This document shows positions 57,117 to 64,000 of a DNA stretch of 64,000 bases, piece by piece. A program made the translations under genes and the position numbers. Numbering within the stretch: the stretch's first letter is position 1; every line of letters begins with the position of its first letter. The stretch is taken from contig CP119310.1 in NCBI GenBank assembly GCA_029203185.1, positions 4,036,001 through 4,100,000 on the forward strand. The letters are read 5' to 3'. This stretch comes from Candidatus Chryseobacterium colombiense (GTDB lineage: Bacteria; Bacteroidota; Bacteroidia; Flavobacteriales; Weeksellaceae). The notes beneath the pieces were generated by a model. The model was not told the DNA's origin. It worked only from the letters and a program-made list of their open reading frames with translations, and ran no database searches.

Positions 57117-58154
57117 ATGAGAAAAAACACAACATTGAAAAGATCATTTTTATACACTATTGTATTGACGTTGCTTTTGGTTTCATGTAAAAAAGAAATT
57201 GAAAAAGTAAACGATACTATTCAGGGGACCGCCGATTCTATCGTCGAGACTTCGGCTGCAGAAGAAGATTCTGTAAAGAAAGAACCCGTTGTTCAAAAAG
57301 AATCTTTGCCGCCCGCAATGCAGGAGGATGGTTTTTATAATGCTTTTATTTTCCCAAAAGATAAAAAACTGAAAGATTCTTTATTTTCTGTTTTTAATAA
57401 AAAGTATACAGAAAAAGAACGCTATGCCATCTTTGCACTGAACAGACTAGACGCAAAAAATAAATGGAATGCAGATACTTTGGTTGTTCCTGCTAAAATA
57501 GATACGACTTTAATGGAATACGCACCGTTTCCTATGCAGTTGGATGTATTGAGTCCTGTAAAGAAATTTGTAGTGTTTTCTTATCCTATTCAGGCGTATG
57601 GAGTGTATTCTAACGGAAGCCTGGTAAAATGGGGACCAACAAGTATGGGGAAAAAAGCAGCACAAACGAAGAGAGGACTTACGTTTGCCAACTGGAAAAA
57701 GAAACTGGCAATTTCCACCGTCAGCAGTGAATGGAAATTACCTTATAATTTTAATATATTCAATCTGGATGGGATTGGATGGCATCAGTATGATCTTCCT
57801 GGTTATCCGGCGTCTCACTCCTGTTTAAGATTATTAATGAAAGATGCGCAATGGCTGTATTCCTATGCGGATACATGGGTTTTAAATCCGGGAGGTGCTA
57901 CAACCAAAGCTAAAGGTACAGCAGTGTTGGTTTACGGGGATTACAAATGGGGAGGAAGAAAACCATGGAGAAAGCTACTGGATGATCCTAATGCCAATAA
58001 TATTTCTGTAGAGGAAATGACAAAAATGATTGAACCGAATATTGAGAAAATAGTAAAAGAACAGGATAACCGACAAGTTGTGGTGGACTCTATCAAAACA
58101 GCAAAAGCTGTTGTTGAGCAAATGCCTGAAAACCCTAAAACACAATCTCCTTAA
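57117..58154 (+). CDS. L,D-transpeptidase lipoprotein (YkuD type)
   Basis: A 345-residue lipoprotein; the signal peptide ends LLVSCKK with Cys near 23. The YkuD catalytic domain spans about 150-280. The histidine is in GIGWHQYDLPGYPASHS and the nucleophilic Cys in ASHSCLRLLMKD near 236-240, giving the HxxxxxxxxxxxSHGCxRL-like signature (Ser in place of Gly). Such enzymes make 3-3 peptidoglycan cross-links or attach proteins to the wall. The ATG at 57117 fits the signal peptide; a GTG at 57084 adds an unlikely leader. It ends against the convergent gene. Confidence 0.88.
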   Translation: MRKNTTLKRSFLYTIVLTLLLVSCKKEIEKVNDTIQGTADSIVETSAAEEDSVKKEPVVQKESLPPAMQEDGFYNAFIFPKDKKLKDSLFSVFNKKYTEKERYAIFALNRLDAKNKWNADTLVVPAKIDTTLMEYAPFPMQLDVLSPVKKFVVFSYPIQAYGVYSNGSLVKWGPTSMGKKAAQTKRGLTFANWKKKLAISTVSSEWKLPYNFNIFNLDGIGWHQYDLPGYPASHSCLRLLMKDAQWLYSYADTWVLNPGGATTKAKGTAVLVYGDYKWGGRKPWRKLLDDPNANNISVEEMTKMIEPNIEKIVKEQDNRQVVVDSIKTAKAVVEQMPENPKTQSP

Positions 58155-58679
58155 TTATTCTTTTCTTTCAAATTGTAAGGTAGACTCTTCAGCAAATCTT
58201 CTTAATTTCTGCATTTCTTCTTTACCTTTATGCTGACCAAATCTGGCGGCAGCATAGGTGAGTCCAATGCAAAACAACATTAGGAAAGAAGCATTGAGTG
58301 CCCACGGAAATTCGTGGCTGTGGATTTGATTTTCTACATAATGCATAGTGAAAAAAGTCATCCAGAGAATAGAAAAAGAAAAATATAAAAACATAAAGAA
58401 AGTCCAAACCGCAGAACTAGGTCCGAAAATACCTCGTATTGCGGTTTTTTCATCTTCTATTTCTACCCTTAAAGATAATCTTGGCTTCCAGTAATTATCG
58501 TATTTAGTTATCGCATAAATTGTAGCAACTTCATGATTGATGTTTCCGGAAAATTCATCTTTGTGTTCGGAGAGATATTGTTTCAGGCTCTTAGCATATT
58601 CTTCCTTACTGAGATGCGTAAACATTTTGAATCTGGGTCTGGTTCTTATTTTGTCTAAAGTAGTTTCTTCTGTATTCAT
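58155..58679 (-). CDS. Two-helix membrane protein, unknown function
   Basis: A 174-residue protein with a soluble N-terminal half (KFMF-type RFKMFTHLSKEEYAKSLKQYL) and two membrane helices at about 90-112 and 127-147. A charged C-terminal helix follows (KEEMQKLRRFAEESTLQFER). No family is recognised. Its stop abuts the stop of the convergent L,D-transpeptidase gene, and its start lies just after the stop of the retropepsin-PDZ gene, so it is probably the second gene of that transcript. Confidence 0.6.
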   Translation of the reverse strand: MNTEETTLDKIRTRPRFKMFTHLSKEEYAKSLKQYLSEHKDEFSGNINHEVATIYAITKYDNYWKPRLSLRVEIEDEKTAIRGIFGPSSAVWTFFMFLYFSFSILWMTFFTMHYVENQIHSHEFPWALNASFLMLFCIGLTYAAARFGQHKGKEEMQKLRRFAEESTLQFERKE

Positions 58680-58680
58680 A

Positions 58681-60006
58681 TTATTCTTGATAGGGGATTG
58701 GGTCTTCTAGGTCAAAACTTAAGGTCATTTCCTTATTATTTCTTTCAATCTGCATATTGATGGTTTTTCCTTCTTCAGATTTCATCATTTCCATGATTTT
58801 CTCCATCGTCATATCTATTGTTTTTTTTCCGTTTATGCTGATCAGTCTGTCGTCTTTTTTCAATCCGGCTTTGTAAGCAGGAGAATCTTTTCGGACACCG
58901 GCAATGGCGAAAATAGGTTTTAAAACAAAATTATATTGCAAGCTGTTGTTGATGACTTCAATTCCTCCGGTGGGTGTATCTCTGTTTTTTGTGGGTAGAC
59001 TTACAATATCTTTAGACCATTCCATGCCATCTTGCCGGAAATCAAGACCGCTCATGTTGAAATGAAACGGGTCATTGAAATTTCTGTTTTTTCTCAGATA
59101 AAGTTTCTGATTGGCATAATCGAAAACTACGGTAAAACGTCTCAGAATATCACCTCCAACAGAGCCTTTTCTGTCTTCAACCATATTCACATGCTGAATA
59201 GAATATTCATCAGGCATAGCTGTAAGTGGTTTTTCAAACTTAAAATTCCCTAAATAAAAATTATGAATTCTGCTTCTTTTTCCATAAATGTCACCATTAA
59301 ATCCTCTTCCCAAAAAATCATCAATATTGGGTCTGTTATAAACAAAATTCTTGATGAGGGTAGGAAAGAGCCAGATGGCATCACTGTTTCCAAGATCTAT
59401 TAATAATTTAGAATCTTTCTTTTCGTTCGTCATTTCTACACCTGCGACAATGTAAGGTTTGTTTTTTTCAACAGTAATATCTAGGACATCAAATTTTCTT
59501 ATCTTTTTTTTAAAGAGCCTTTCATCATTGTATATGGTAATTTTCTTCGATAAATAGTCAATTACTATTGGATGATTTTTAAAAAAGTGATAACCGATAA
59601 TTCCGTTAACGGGAATTCCGATATGAGATGAAATATTAAAATCCTGATCTGTTATTATATACAGTGTTGAACTGTAGTTTACGTAATCTTTTCCTATTCT
59701 GGCAATGTTGTTATCTGAACGAAAACCGTCAATACTCGCACTACCTCCCAAACCTGAAAGTCTTATTTTTTCAAGATTGGCAAGCTTTAATTCTTTATTT
59801 TCAAGACTGAAAATAGAGGTTTCCGCAATTCCGGTATCCAGGAGAAAGGTTAAATCGGCCCCGTTTACATTGACCGGAATAAAAATCAGATTATTGATTA
59901 ACTTAAACGGAATCACCGTTTTTTGAGTATTCTGTATTTCAAATGAATTCTGAGCATTCATCAAAATGCTGAACAAAATCATCACTATAGAATACCAGTA
60001 TTTCAT
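58681..60006 (-). CDS. Retropepsin-like aspartyl protease with PDZ domain
   Basis: A 441-residue exported protein (signal peptide YSIVMILFSILMNAQ). Two aspartyl-protease lobes are visible: the first with the active-site motif FLLDTGIAETS (about 55-65), the second with KLLIDLGNSDAIW (about 200-212), where Leu replaces the usual Thr or Ser. A PDZ domain occupies about 345-435 (DSPAYKAGLKKDDRLISING). This layout is common in Bacteroidota and suggests a periplasmic protease or peptide sensor. Substrate unknown. Confidence 0.85.
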   Translation of the reverse strand: MKYWYSIVMILFSILMNAQNSFEIQNTQKTVIPFKLINNLIFIPVNVNGADLTFLLDTGIAETSIFSLENKELKLANLEKIRLSGLGGSASIDGFRSDNNIARIGKDYVNYSSTLYIITDQDFNISSHIGIPVNGIIGYHFFKNHPIVIDYLSKKITIYNDERLFKKKIRKFDVLDITVEKNKPYIVAGVEMTNEKKDSKLLIDLGNSDAIWLFPTLIKNFVYNRPNIDDFLGRGFNGDIYGKRSRIHNFYLGNFKFEKPLTAMPDEYSIQHVNMVEDRKGSVGGDILRRFTVVFDYANQKLYLRKNRNFNDPFHFNMSGLDFRQDGMEWSKDIVSLPTKNRDTPTGGIEVINNSLQYNFVLKPIFAIAGVRKDSPAYKAGLKKDDRLISINGKKTIDMTMEKIMEMMKSEEGKTINMQIERNNKEMTLSFDLEDPIPYQE

Positions 60007-60045
60007 ATAATGAATTTAGTGAATTTATCCTTATCATAAATAAAA

Positions 60046-60070
60046 AACATTCCCAAATGTGAGAATGCTT
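60046..60070 (-). terminator. Weak terminator after the esterase gene
   Basis: On the minus strand a short imperfect stem (GCATTC ... GAATGT) is followed by TTTTTT, about 50 bases after the stop. Confidence 0.45.
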
Positions 60071-60115
60071 GCTAATTGTTTATTTATGGTGAAATATTTT
60101 TGAGATTTTCTTAAT

Positions 60116-60754
60116 TTACTTTGAAAAGAAATCCATGAGATCCATATAATTTTTCTGATTAACGCCATGTCCACTCATGTATTCCCTGAACGTAAAGTAA
60201 CAGCTTAAATCATAAAGAAGATCTGCAGCCTTTCTTCCCCATTCCAGAGGAATTACAGCATCATCTGTTCCGTGTGAAATAAAGAAACGCAATTTTTCCA
60301 GCTTCTTTTTATCTTTTACAATATTGGTTAATAGCTTATCTTCAGGATAGCTGCTTAAACAAGCTATATAATTGAATAAATCCGGATATCTTAAAGCTAA
60401 AGAATAGCATAAAATCCCTCCCTGGCTGAAACCGCAAAGATGAGCTTTAGCATCAACAATGCCATAAAGGTTGATAATTTTTAGAATGTTTTCTAAAACG
60501 GTTTGTAAAGATTCTTCAGCCTGAGCAACATCTATAAAATTTTCAGCATTATTAAAATCTATATCAAACCAGGAAAAGCCTTCAAACTGAGTATTTCTGG
60601 GAGCTCTGAAACTTACAATGATCCAGTCTTTGGGAAGGGTTTCTCTGAAGCTGAAAAGATCTTGTTCATTGCTTCCGTATCCATGCAGCATAAAAAGTAT
60701 TGGGGTACTGGAAGTTATATTTTCGGGTTCTCTTACGATGTAATCTAAATTCAT
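60116..60754 (-). CDS. Carboxylesterase/phospholipase-type alpha/beta hydrolase
   Basis: A 212-residue serine hydrolase of the Abhydrolase_2 group. The oxyanion region is FMLHGYGSNEQDLFSF (about 21-36), the nucleophile elbow CGFSQGGILCYSLALRY (Ser near 111), the acid in FISHGTDDAVIPLEWG and the His in YMSGHGVNQ. Members hydrolyse short acyl esters or lysophospholipids in the cytoplasm. There is no signal peptide. It lies alone, with a weak hairpin at 60048-60067 downstream. Confidence 0.88.
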   Translation of the reverse strand: MNLDYIVREPENITSSTPILFMLHGYGSNEQDLFSFRETLPKDWIIVSFRAPRNTQFEGFSWFDIDFNNAENFIDVAQAEESLQTVLENILKIINLYGIVDAKAHLCGFSQGGILCYSLALRYPDLFNYIACLSSYPEDKLLTNIVKDKKKLEKLRFFISHGTDDAVIPLEWGRKAADLLYDLSCYFTFREYMSGHGVNQKNYMDLMDFFSK

Positions 60755-60950
60755 AAAAGCAAAGATAAATAATTAATCAAATGGATTTTGATTGGAAATT
60801 ATGATTGTACAGATAATTAATTTCTTAAAGATTTAATCATGTCTCACAAAGCTAAGTTAACTCGATATACAGGTTTTACTGATTTGATATTTTTTGCAAA
60901 TCTTTGTTGGAAAATTTTCATAAAAGTTATTTTTATATTGATAAAAAGCC

Positions 60951-60958
60951 TATATTTG
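60951..60958 (+). promoter_or_regulatory. -7 promoter box of small lipoprotein gene
   Basis: TATATTTG is an exact -7 element, 24 bases before the ATG at 60983. An upstream in-frame ATG (60839) lies ahead of it and is therefore unlikely to be used. Confidence 0.55.
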
Positions 60959-60982
60959 AAACATAAAAATTTATTTGGAGAA

Positions 60983-61429
60983 ATGAAGCAATTTTACAAA
61001 TCAAAAAATTTACTTAAACTTTCTTTTTTATTTGCTGTATTATTTTCAGTAACTGTAGTGGTTAATTCTTGTAAAAAAGACGACGATGATGGATACGTAG
61101 ATCATGTTGTTCAATTTGAAACAAAAATAACACCTGGTGGAACAACTCCACCAACCGCTCCTATTCATATTTTTAAAACAATTGTTACTCAGGTAGGAAC
61201 CAATCAACAAACTCTTTATGATACTGAAGGGTTAACTTGGTCAAGTGGAGAATTTTTTGTGAATTCTAGTCAATCACAATTAAATTTTGCAGCGAATGCA
61301 AATCTTCCAAATCCTGACTCTAAGCTAACTGTTACCATCTGGATTGATGGCGAAGTTGCTGAAACAGCTACCGTAACAGGAAACGGAGTGAAAAGTGCTG
61401 CTGTAGCGCATAGCTTCTTAGAATTATAA
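60983..61429 (+). CDS. Small lipoprotein, unknown function
   Basis: A 148-residue lipoprotein. The signal peptide LSFLFAVLFSVTVVVNSCKK has the lipidated Cys at about 29, followed by an acidic KKDDDDGY linker of the type that directs lipoproteins to the surface in Bacteroidota. The mature domain is beta-rich and of immunoglobulin-like character (FKTIVTQVGTNQQTLYDTEG, KLTVTIWIDGEVAETATVTG). No family is recognised. It has its own -7 box and a shared terminator. The longer frame from 60839 is rejected. Confidence 0.7.
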   Translation: MKQFYKSKNLLKLSFLFAVLFSVTVVVNSCKKDDDDGYVDHVVQFETKITPGGTTPPTAPIHIFKTIVTQVGTNQQTLYDTEGLTWSSGEFFVNSSQSQLNFAANANLPNPDSKLTVTIWIDGEVAETATVTGNGVKSAAVAHSFLEL

Positions 61430-61450
61430 AATTATTTTTTATTATATCTG

Positions 61451-61478
61451 AAAGAACCACCTGAAAAGGTGGTTCTTT
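61451..61478. terminator. Bidirectional terminator between lipoprotein and response-regulator genes
   Basis: The perfect 12-base stem AAAGAACCACCT/AGGTGGTTCTTT with a GAAA tetraloop lies between the two convergent genes and reaches into the last codon of the regulator gene. Confidence 0.9.
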
Positions 61479-62115
61479 ATTTATCAATCATATTGTGCTG
61501 AATGGCCAAGCTTATGAGTTCCGTAGAATTTTTTGCCTGAAATTTCTGTAATAGGTTTTTTCTGTGCGTATCTACCGTTAAAGGACTTAGAAATAATTCG
61601 TCTGCAATCAAAGCACTGGTTTTTCCTTCAGCAACCAATTTTAAAATTTCTTTTTCCCTTTTTGTCAGTCTCGGTGTTGCCATTACTGCATGTGAAAGCT
61701 TGCTTATAATGTGTTTTGTCTCATTACAGAAAACAATATTTCCGGAAAGAGCCCCTTTCAGGCACTCTATAAGCTCATTTATAGAAGTGTTTTTTAGTAA
61801 ATATCCGCTTGCTCCGTTTTGGATACATTGCATGATAATGCTTCGTTCAGACCGGTTGCTGAACATGATGACGGATATATTGGGAACTGTTTTTTTTATT
61901 TCGTTACAGAGTTCAATGCCACTGCAGTCTGGCAAAGTAATATCCAGAAGAATAATATCTACGGGATTGGTTTTTATAAAATTGATGATCTCCGAACCGG
62001 TTGTAAAGCTTTGTGAAACATGAAAATAGGATTGATTACCAAGCATCATTTTCAGTCCCTCGATCACAATAGGATGATCATCTACAATAACGATATTTAT
62101 TTTTTCAGTCTGCAT
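61477..62115 (-). CDS. NarL/FixJ-type response regulator
   Basis: A 212-residue two-component regulator. The receiver domain (1-120) has the acidic pocket VIVDDHPIV, phospho-acceptor Asp in IILLDITLPD near 55, and the lysine in YLLKNTS near 105. The LuxR-type helix-turn-helix (about 145-210) reads LTKREKEILKLVAEGKT with SALIADELFLSPLTVDTHRK following. The ATG at 62115 overlaps the end of the kinase gene by 11 bases, so translation is probably coupled and they form a pair. Target genes are unknown. Confidence 0.92.
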   Translation of the reverse strand: MQTEKINIVIVDDHPIVIEGLKMMLGNQSYFHVSQSFTTGSEIINFIKTNPVDIILLDITLPDCSGIELCNEIKKTVPNISVIMFSNRSERSIIMQCIQNGASGYLLKNTSINELIECLKGALSGNIVFCNETKHIISKLSHAVMATPRLTKREKEILKLVAEGKTSALIADELFLSPLTVDTHRKNLLQKFQAKNSTELISLAIQHNMIDK

Positions 62116-64000
62116 GCGTATTAAGTTCAATGTTGATAGTTGTTCCTTCGTGATCGGAACTGATTTCCATTTTTCCTTTCAGGTAATCAACTCTATTTTT
62201 TAAATTTCGGAGTCCGAGACTTTTTGTTTTCTCTTCGCTGTTTTTTGCAAACCCTTTTCCGTTGTCTTCAATCGTAATGAAGAAATGGTCTTCAGACTGC
62301 GAGCATTGAAGTAAAATATTATTGGCTCCTGAATGTTTTACCGCGTTAGCTAGGAGTTCCTGTACAATTCTGTAAATATTAAGCTGGATATTAAGCGGCA
62401 GTTTTTTTTCAATATTGATCGGTTGAAAATCAATATCAAGATCTTTTCTGATATAAAACTCACAAAGGTCATTTAAGGCCGTTTCCAGACCGAAATTTAG
62501 CAGGGATTCAGGCATCAGGTTTCTGGCAACATGACGAAGTTCTGCCACAGAATTGTCCAACTGAGAGAGTATTCTGTAAAACTCTTTATCTTTTTCAGGA
62601 CTCAGATGATGGGAAGACCAAGTTGAAAAATTAATTTTTACTCCGGCAAGCATTCCACCCAACCCATCGTGAAGATCTCTGGCAATACGCTCCCTTTCCC
62701 TCTCTTCTCCTTCAAGAATGGCTTTTGTAAGAGTTAATTCTTCTTTTTGCTTTATATCAGTGATTTTTTGCTGGAGATTGATCTCTTTCTGCTCAGATAT
62801 TTTTCTGTTTTTTCTATAAATGATAAAGAAGAAAATAAAAAAGATAATTAACAATAACAATGCAAGACTAAGTCCCATCAAATAAGAGTTTTTCTTACTT
62901 ACCTCCAGTTCTCTTTGTTTTTTTTCGGCATTCAGATTGGCTATTTTTTTCTCTTTTTCTGCGGTATTAAACTTAGCTTCAATTTTATTGATTTCTAATT
63001 TTACACTTTCCGTATTCAGACTGTCATTAAGTTTAGAATACTTCTGTTCCCACAACAACGCTTCCTTAGAATTTCCCATCTCTTCATTAAGTGCGGAAAG
63101 CTGTTTATAGATCGCTTTTCTATTATTAAGGTCTGAAGCTAAAGATTGTTCAGCAAGAATATCTTCAAGAGTTTTCTTAGCCTCATCATACCTTTTCAAT
63201 TTTTTTAAAATATCATATTTATTAAAATAAAACATTTGAGCCAATAAGTTCTGACCGAATTTCATAGAATAAAAAATACCTTTCTGAATAACGGGCAGTG
63301 CCTCTTCATTTCTTTGTTTTGTAATCAGGAAAAGGGTTTTTCCGTAATAATAAAAAGCATTGGCTGAAGATTCAGGATAGGGTTGTATCATTTTTTCGGC
63401 CTTATCAAGACAGTTTTTGGCTTCATCTCCTTTGGCCTGATAACAGAAATTACTGGCAGAATTGAGATACGTATAAAATAGCTCAGAAGAATTAGGATAT
63501 ACTTTTTCTAATATGCTTAAGGCTTTTTTGTTGTAGTTTCCTGCTTTTTCGAACTCTGCATTATAAGTAAGAATAATGGCGAGCTGTGTATATAAAAAAC
63601 CTAAGCTTTTGCTATTTTCATACCTTTCAACCAAAGGAATACTTTTTTCAAGGATTATTTTTAGTAAAAACGGGTATCCTTCCTTATTTTTTTGCGTCAC
63701 TCCATAGCTGTACCATGCAAGAGCCTGTAAAAAAGCTGATTCTTCAGTTTTAAATTTTGATAATTCTTTAATCGAACGCTGATAAGAAGCTGCTGCTTTT
63801 TCTTTATCATGATCCAGATTATACTGACCTTCAAAATAAAAATATTTGGCGATAAGATAAGGATTGTTTTGAGTCAGTTTCTTTCCTTGTTCAAGATATT
63901 TCTTGCTGAGAGAAGCGTCTGTATTCCTGTAATAATTTGATAAAAGAAAAGAAGATTCGGCAACAGACTGCGGATTCGCTTTTGTAGTGACTACATGTTT
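62105..64000 (-). CDS. Histidine kinase with TPR sensor region (5' end outside window)
   Basis: The frame stays open to the window edge, so the N-terminus is missing; 631 residues are visible. The first 380 or so are helical tetratricopeptide-like repeats (for example YNKKALSILEKVYPNSSELF), followed by a coiled coil and one membrane helix (YLMGLSLALLLLIIFF). The HisKA_3 domain carries the phospho-accepting His in RERIARDLHDGLGGMLAG, and the HATPase_c domain the N-box (VQELLANAVKHS) and G-box (DNGKGFAKN). It is the partner of the overlapping response regulator. This Bacteroidota type senses through periplasmic TPR repeats. Confidence 0.92.
   Translation of the reverse strand, partial: KHVVTTKANPQSVAESSFLLSNYYRNTDASLSKKYLEQGKKLTQNNPYLIAKYFYFEGQYNLDHDKEKAAASYQRSIKELSKFKTEESAFLQALAWYSYGVTQKNKEGYPFLLKIILEKSIPLVERYENSKSLGFLYTQLAIILTYNAEFEKAGNYNKKALSILEKVYPNSSELFYTYLNSASNFCYQAKGDEAKNCLDKAEKMIQPYPESSANAFYYYGKTLFLITKQRNEEALPVIQKGIFYSMKFGQNLLAQMFYFNKYDILKKLKRYDEAKKTLEDILAEQSLASDLNNRKAIYKQLSALNEEMGNSKEALLWEQKYSKLNDSLNTESVKLEINKIEAKFNTAEKEKKIANLNAEKKQRELEVSKKNSYLMGLSLALLLLIIFFIFFFIIYRKNRKISEQKEINLQQKITDIKQKEELTLTKAILEGEERERERIARDLHDGLGGMLAGVKINFSTWSSHHLSPEKDKEFYRILSQLDNSVAELRHVARNLMPESLLNFGLETALNDLCEFYIRKDLDIDFQPINIEKKLPLNIQLNIYRIVQELLANAVKHSGANNILLQCSQSEDHFFITIEDNGKGFAKNSEEKTKSLGLRNLKNRVDYLKGKMEISSDHEGTTINIELNTHAD

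Noticed and set aside
60839..60982. N-terminal extension of the small lipoprotein
   Set aside because: The extension would put 48 residues ahead of a perfect lipoprotein signal peptide and starts upstream of a -7 promoter box.
1..64000. CRISPR array, complete insertion sequence, prophage or toxin-antitoxin pair
   Set aside because: No regularly spaced direct repeats other than the tRNA-Asp array, no transposase or integrase motif, and no recognisable toxin gene were found.

Overview
The window is a 64 kb piece of an AT-rich chromosome from a member of the Bacteroidota, most likely a flavobacterium of the Weeksellaceae close to Chryseobacterium. The evidence is a T9SS C-terminal sorting domain, lineage-typical families (GSCFA, DUF5683, DUF6268, WbqC, long-form LepB), Bacteroidota promoters of the form TTTG-N19/20-TAnnTTTG, and little Shine-Dalgarno signal. 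It looks like ordinary chromosome: there is no complete insertion sequence, prophage, CRISPR array or rRNA operon.

Layout. 1-3050: end of an AraC regulator, an outer-membrane protein, a small membrane protein and an NmrA-like reductase. 3138-3418: tRNA-Arg, tRNA-Pro and tRNA-Ser on the minus strand. 3555-6051: lipoprotein amidase and aspartate ammonia-lyase. 6135-10327: two glycosyltransferase-like genes facing a flippase and an FkbM methyltransferase. 10485-15886: DUF2461 and a tolC-macA-ATPase-permease efflux operon. 16115-25073: two DEAD-box helicases, DUF47/PiT phosphate uptake, polyprenyl synthetase, GSCFA, DUF4269 and TatD. 25261-28211: a YadA-like repeat protein and a T9SS cargo protein. 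28290-30605: hpt, adk and obg, separated by palindromic spacers.

30606-35860 is the most accessory-looking part. It holds intergenic repeats, an ABC-F gene, a frameshifted second copy of that gene's 3' end, a P-loop kinase-like protein, a lipase-like hydrolase, and an orphan Imm35-like protein beside a small secreted protein. 35861-45610 is core: purA, tonB, parA, parB, DUF5683, dapB, lepB, wbqC and a subtilase. 45734-46936 holds two lipoproteins.

47048-50573 is a tight cluster of a UbiA-type phosphoribosyltransferase, DprE1-like oxidase, DprE2-like reductase and HAD phosphatase. Together these would be enough to make polyprenyl-phospho-arabinose, a pathway best known from mycobacteria. 50597-54388: a lipoprotein, cysteine desulfurase, thioredoxin, three tandem tRNA-Asp genes, a short-chain dehydrogenase and a fourth tRNA-Asp. 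54448-64000: universal stress protein with a MarR regulator, DUF1826-like protein, L,D-transpeptidase, retropepsin-PDZ protein, esterase, a small lipoprotein, and a LuxR response regulator with a TPR histidine kinase that runs off the end.

Several starts were moved from upstream TTG/GTG codons to internal ATGs because the upstream codon lies inside a -7 promoter box or ahead of the signal peptide. Family assignments come from reading the sequence, not from database searches.
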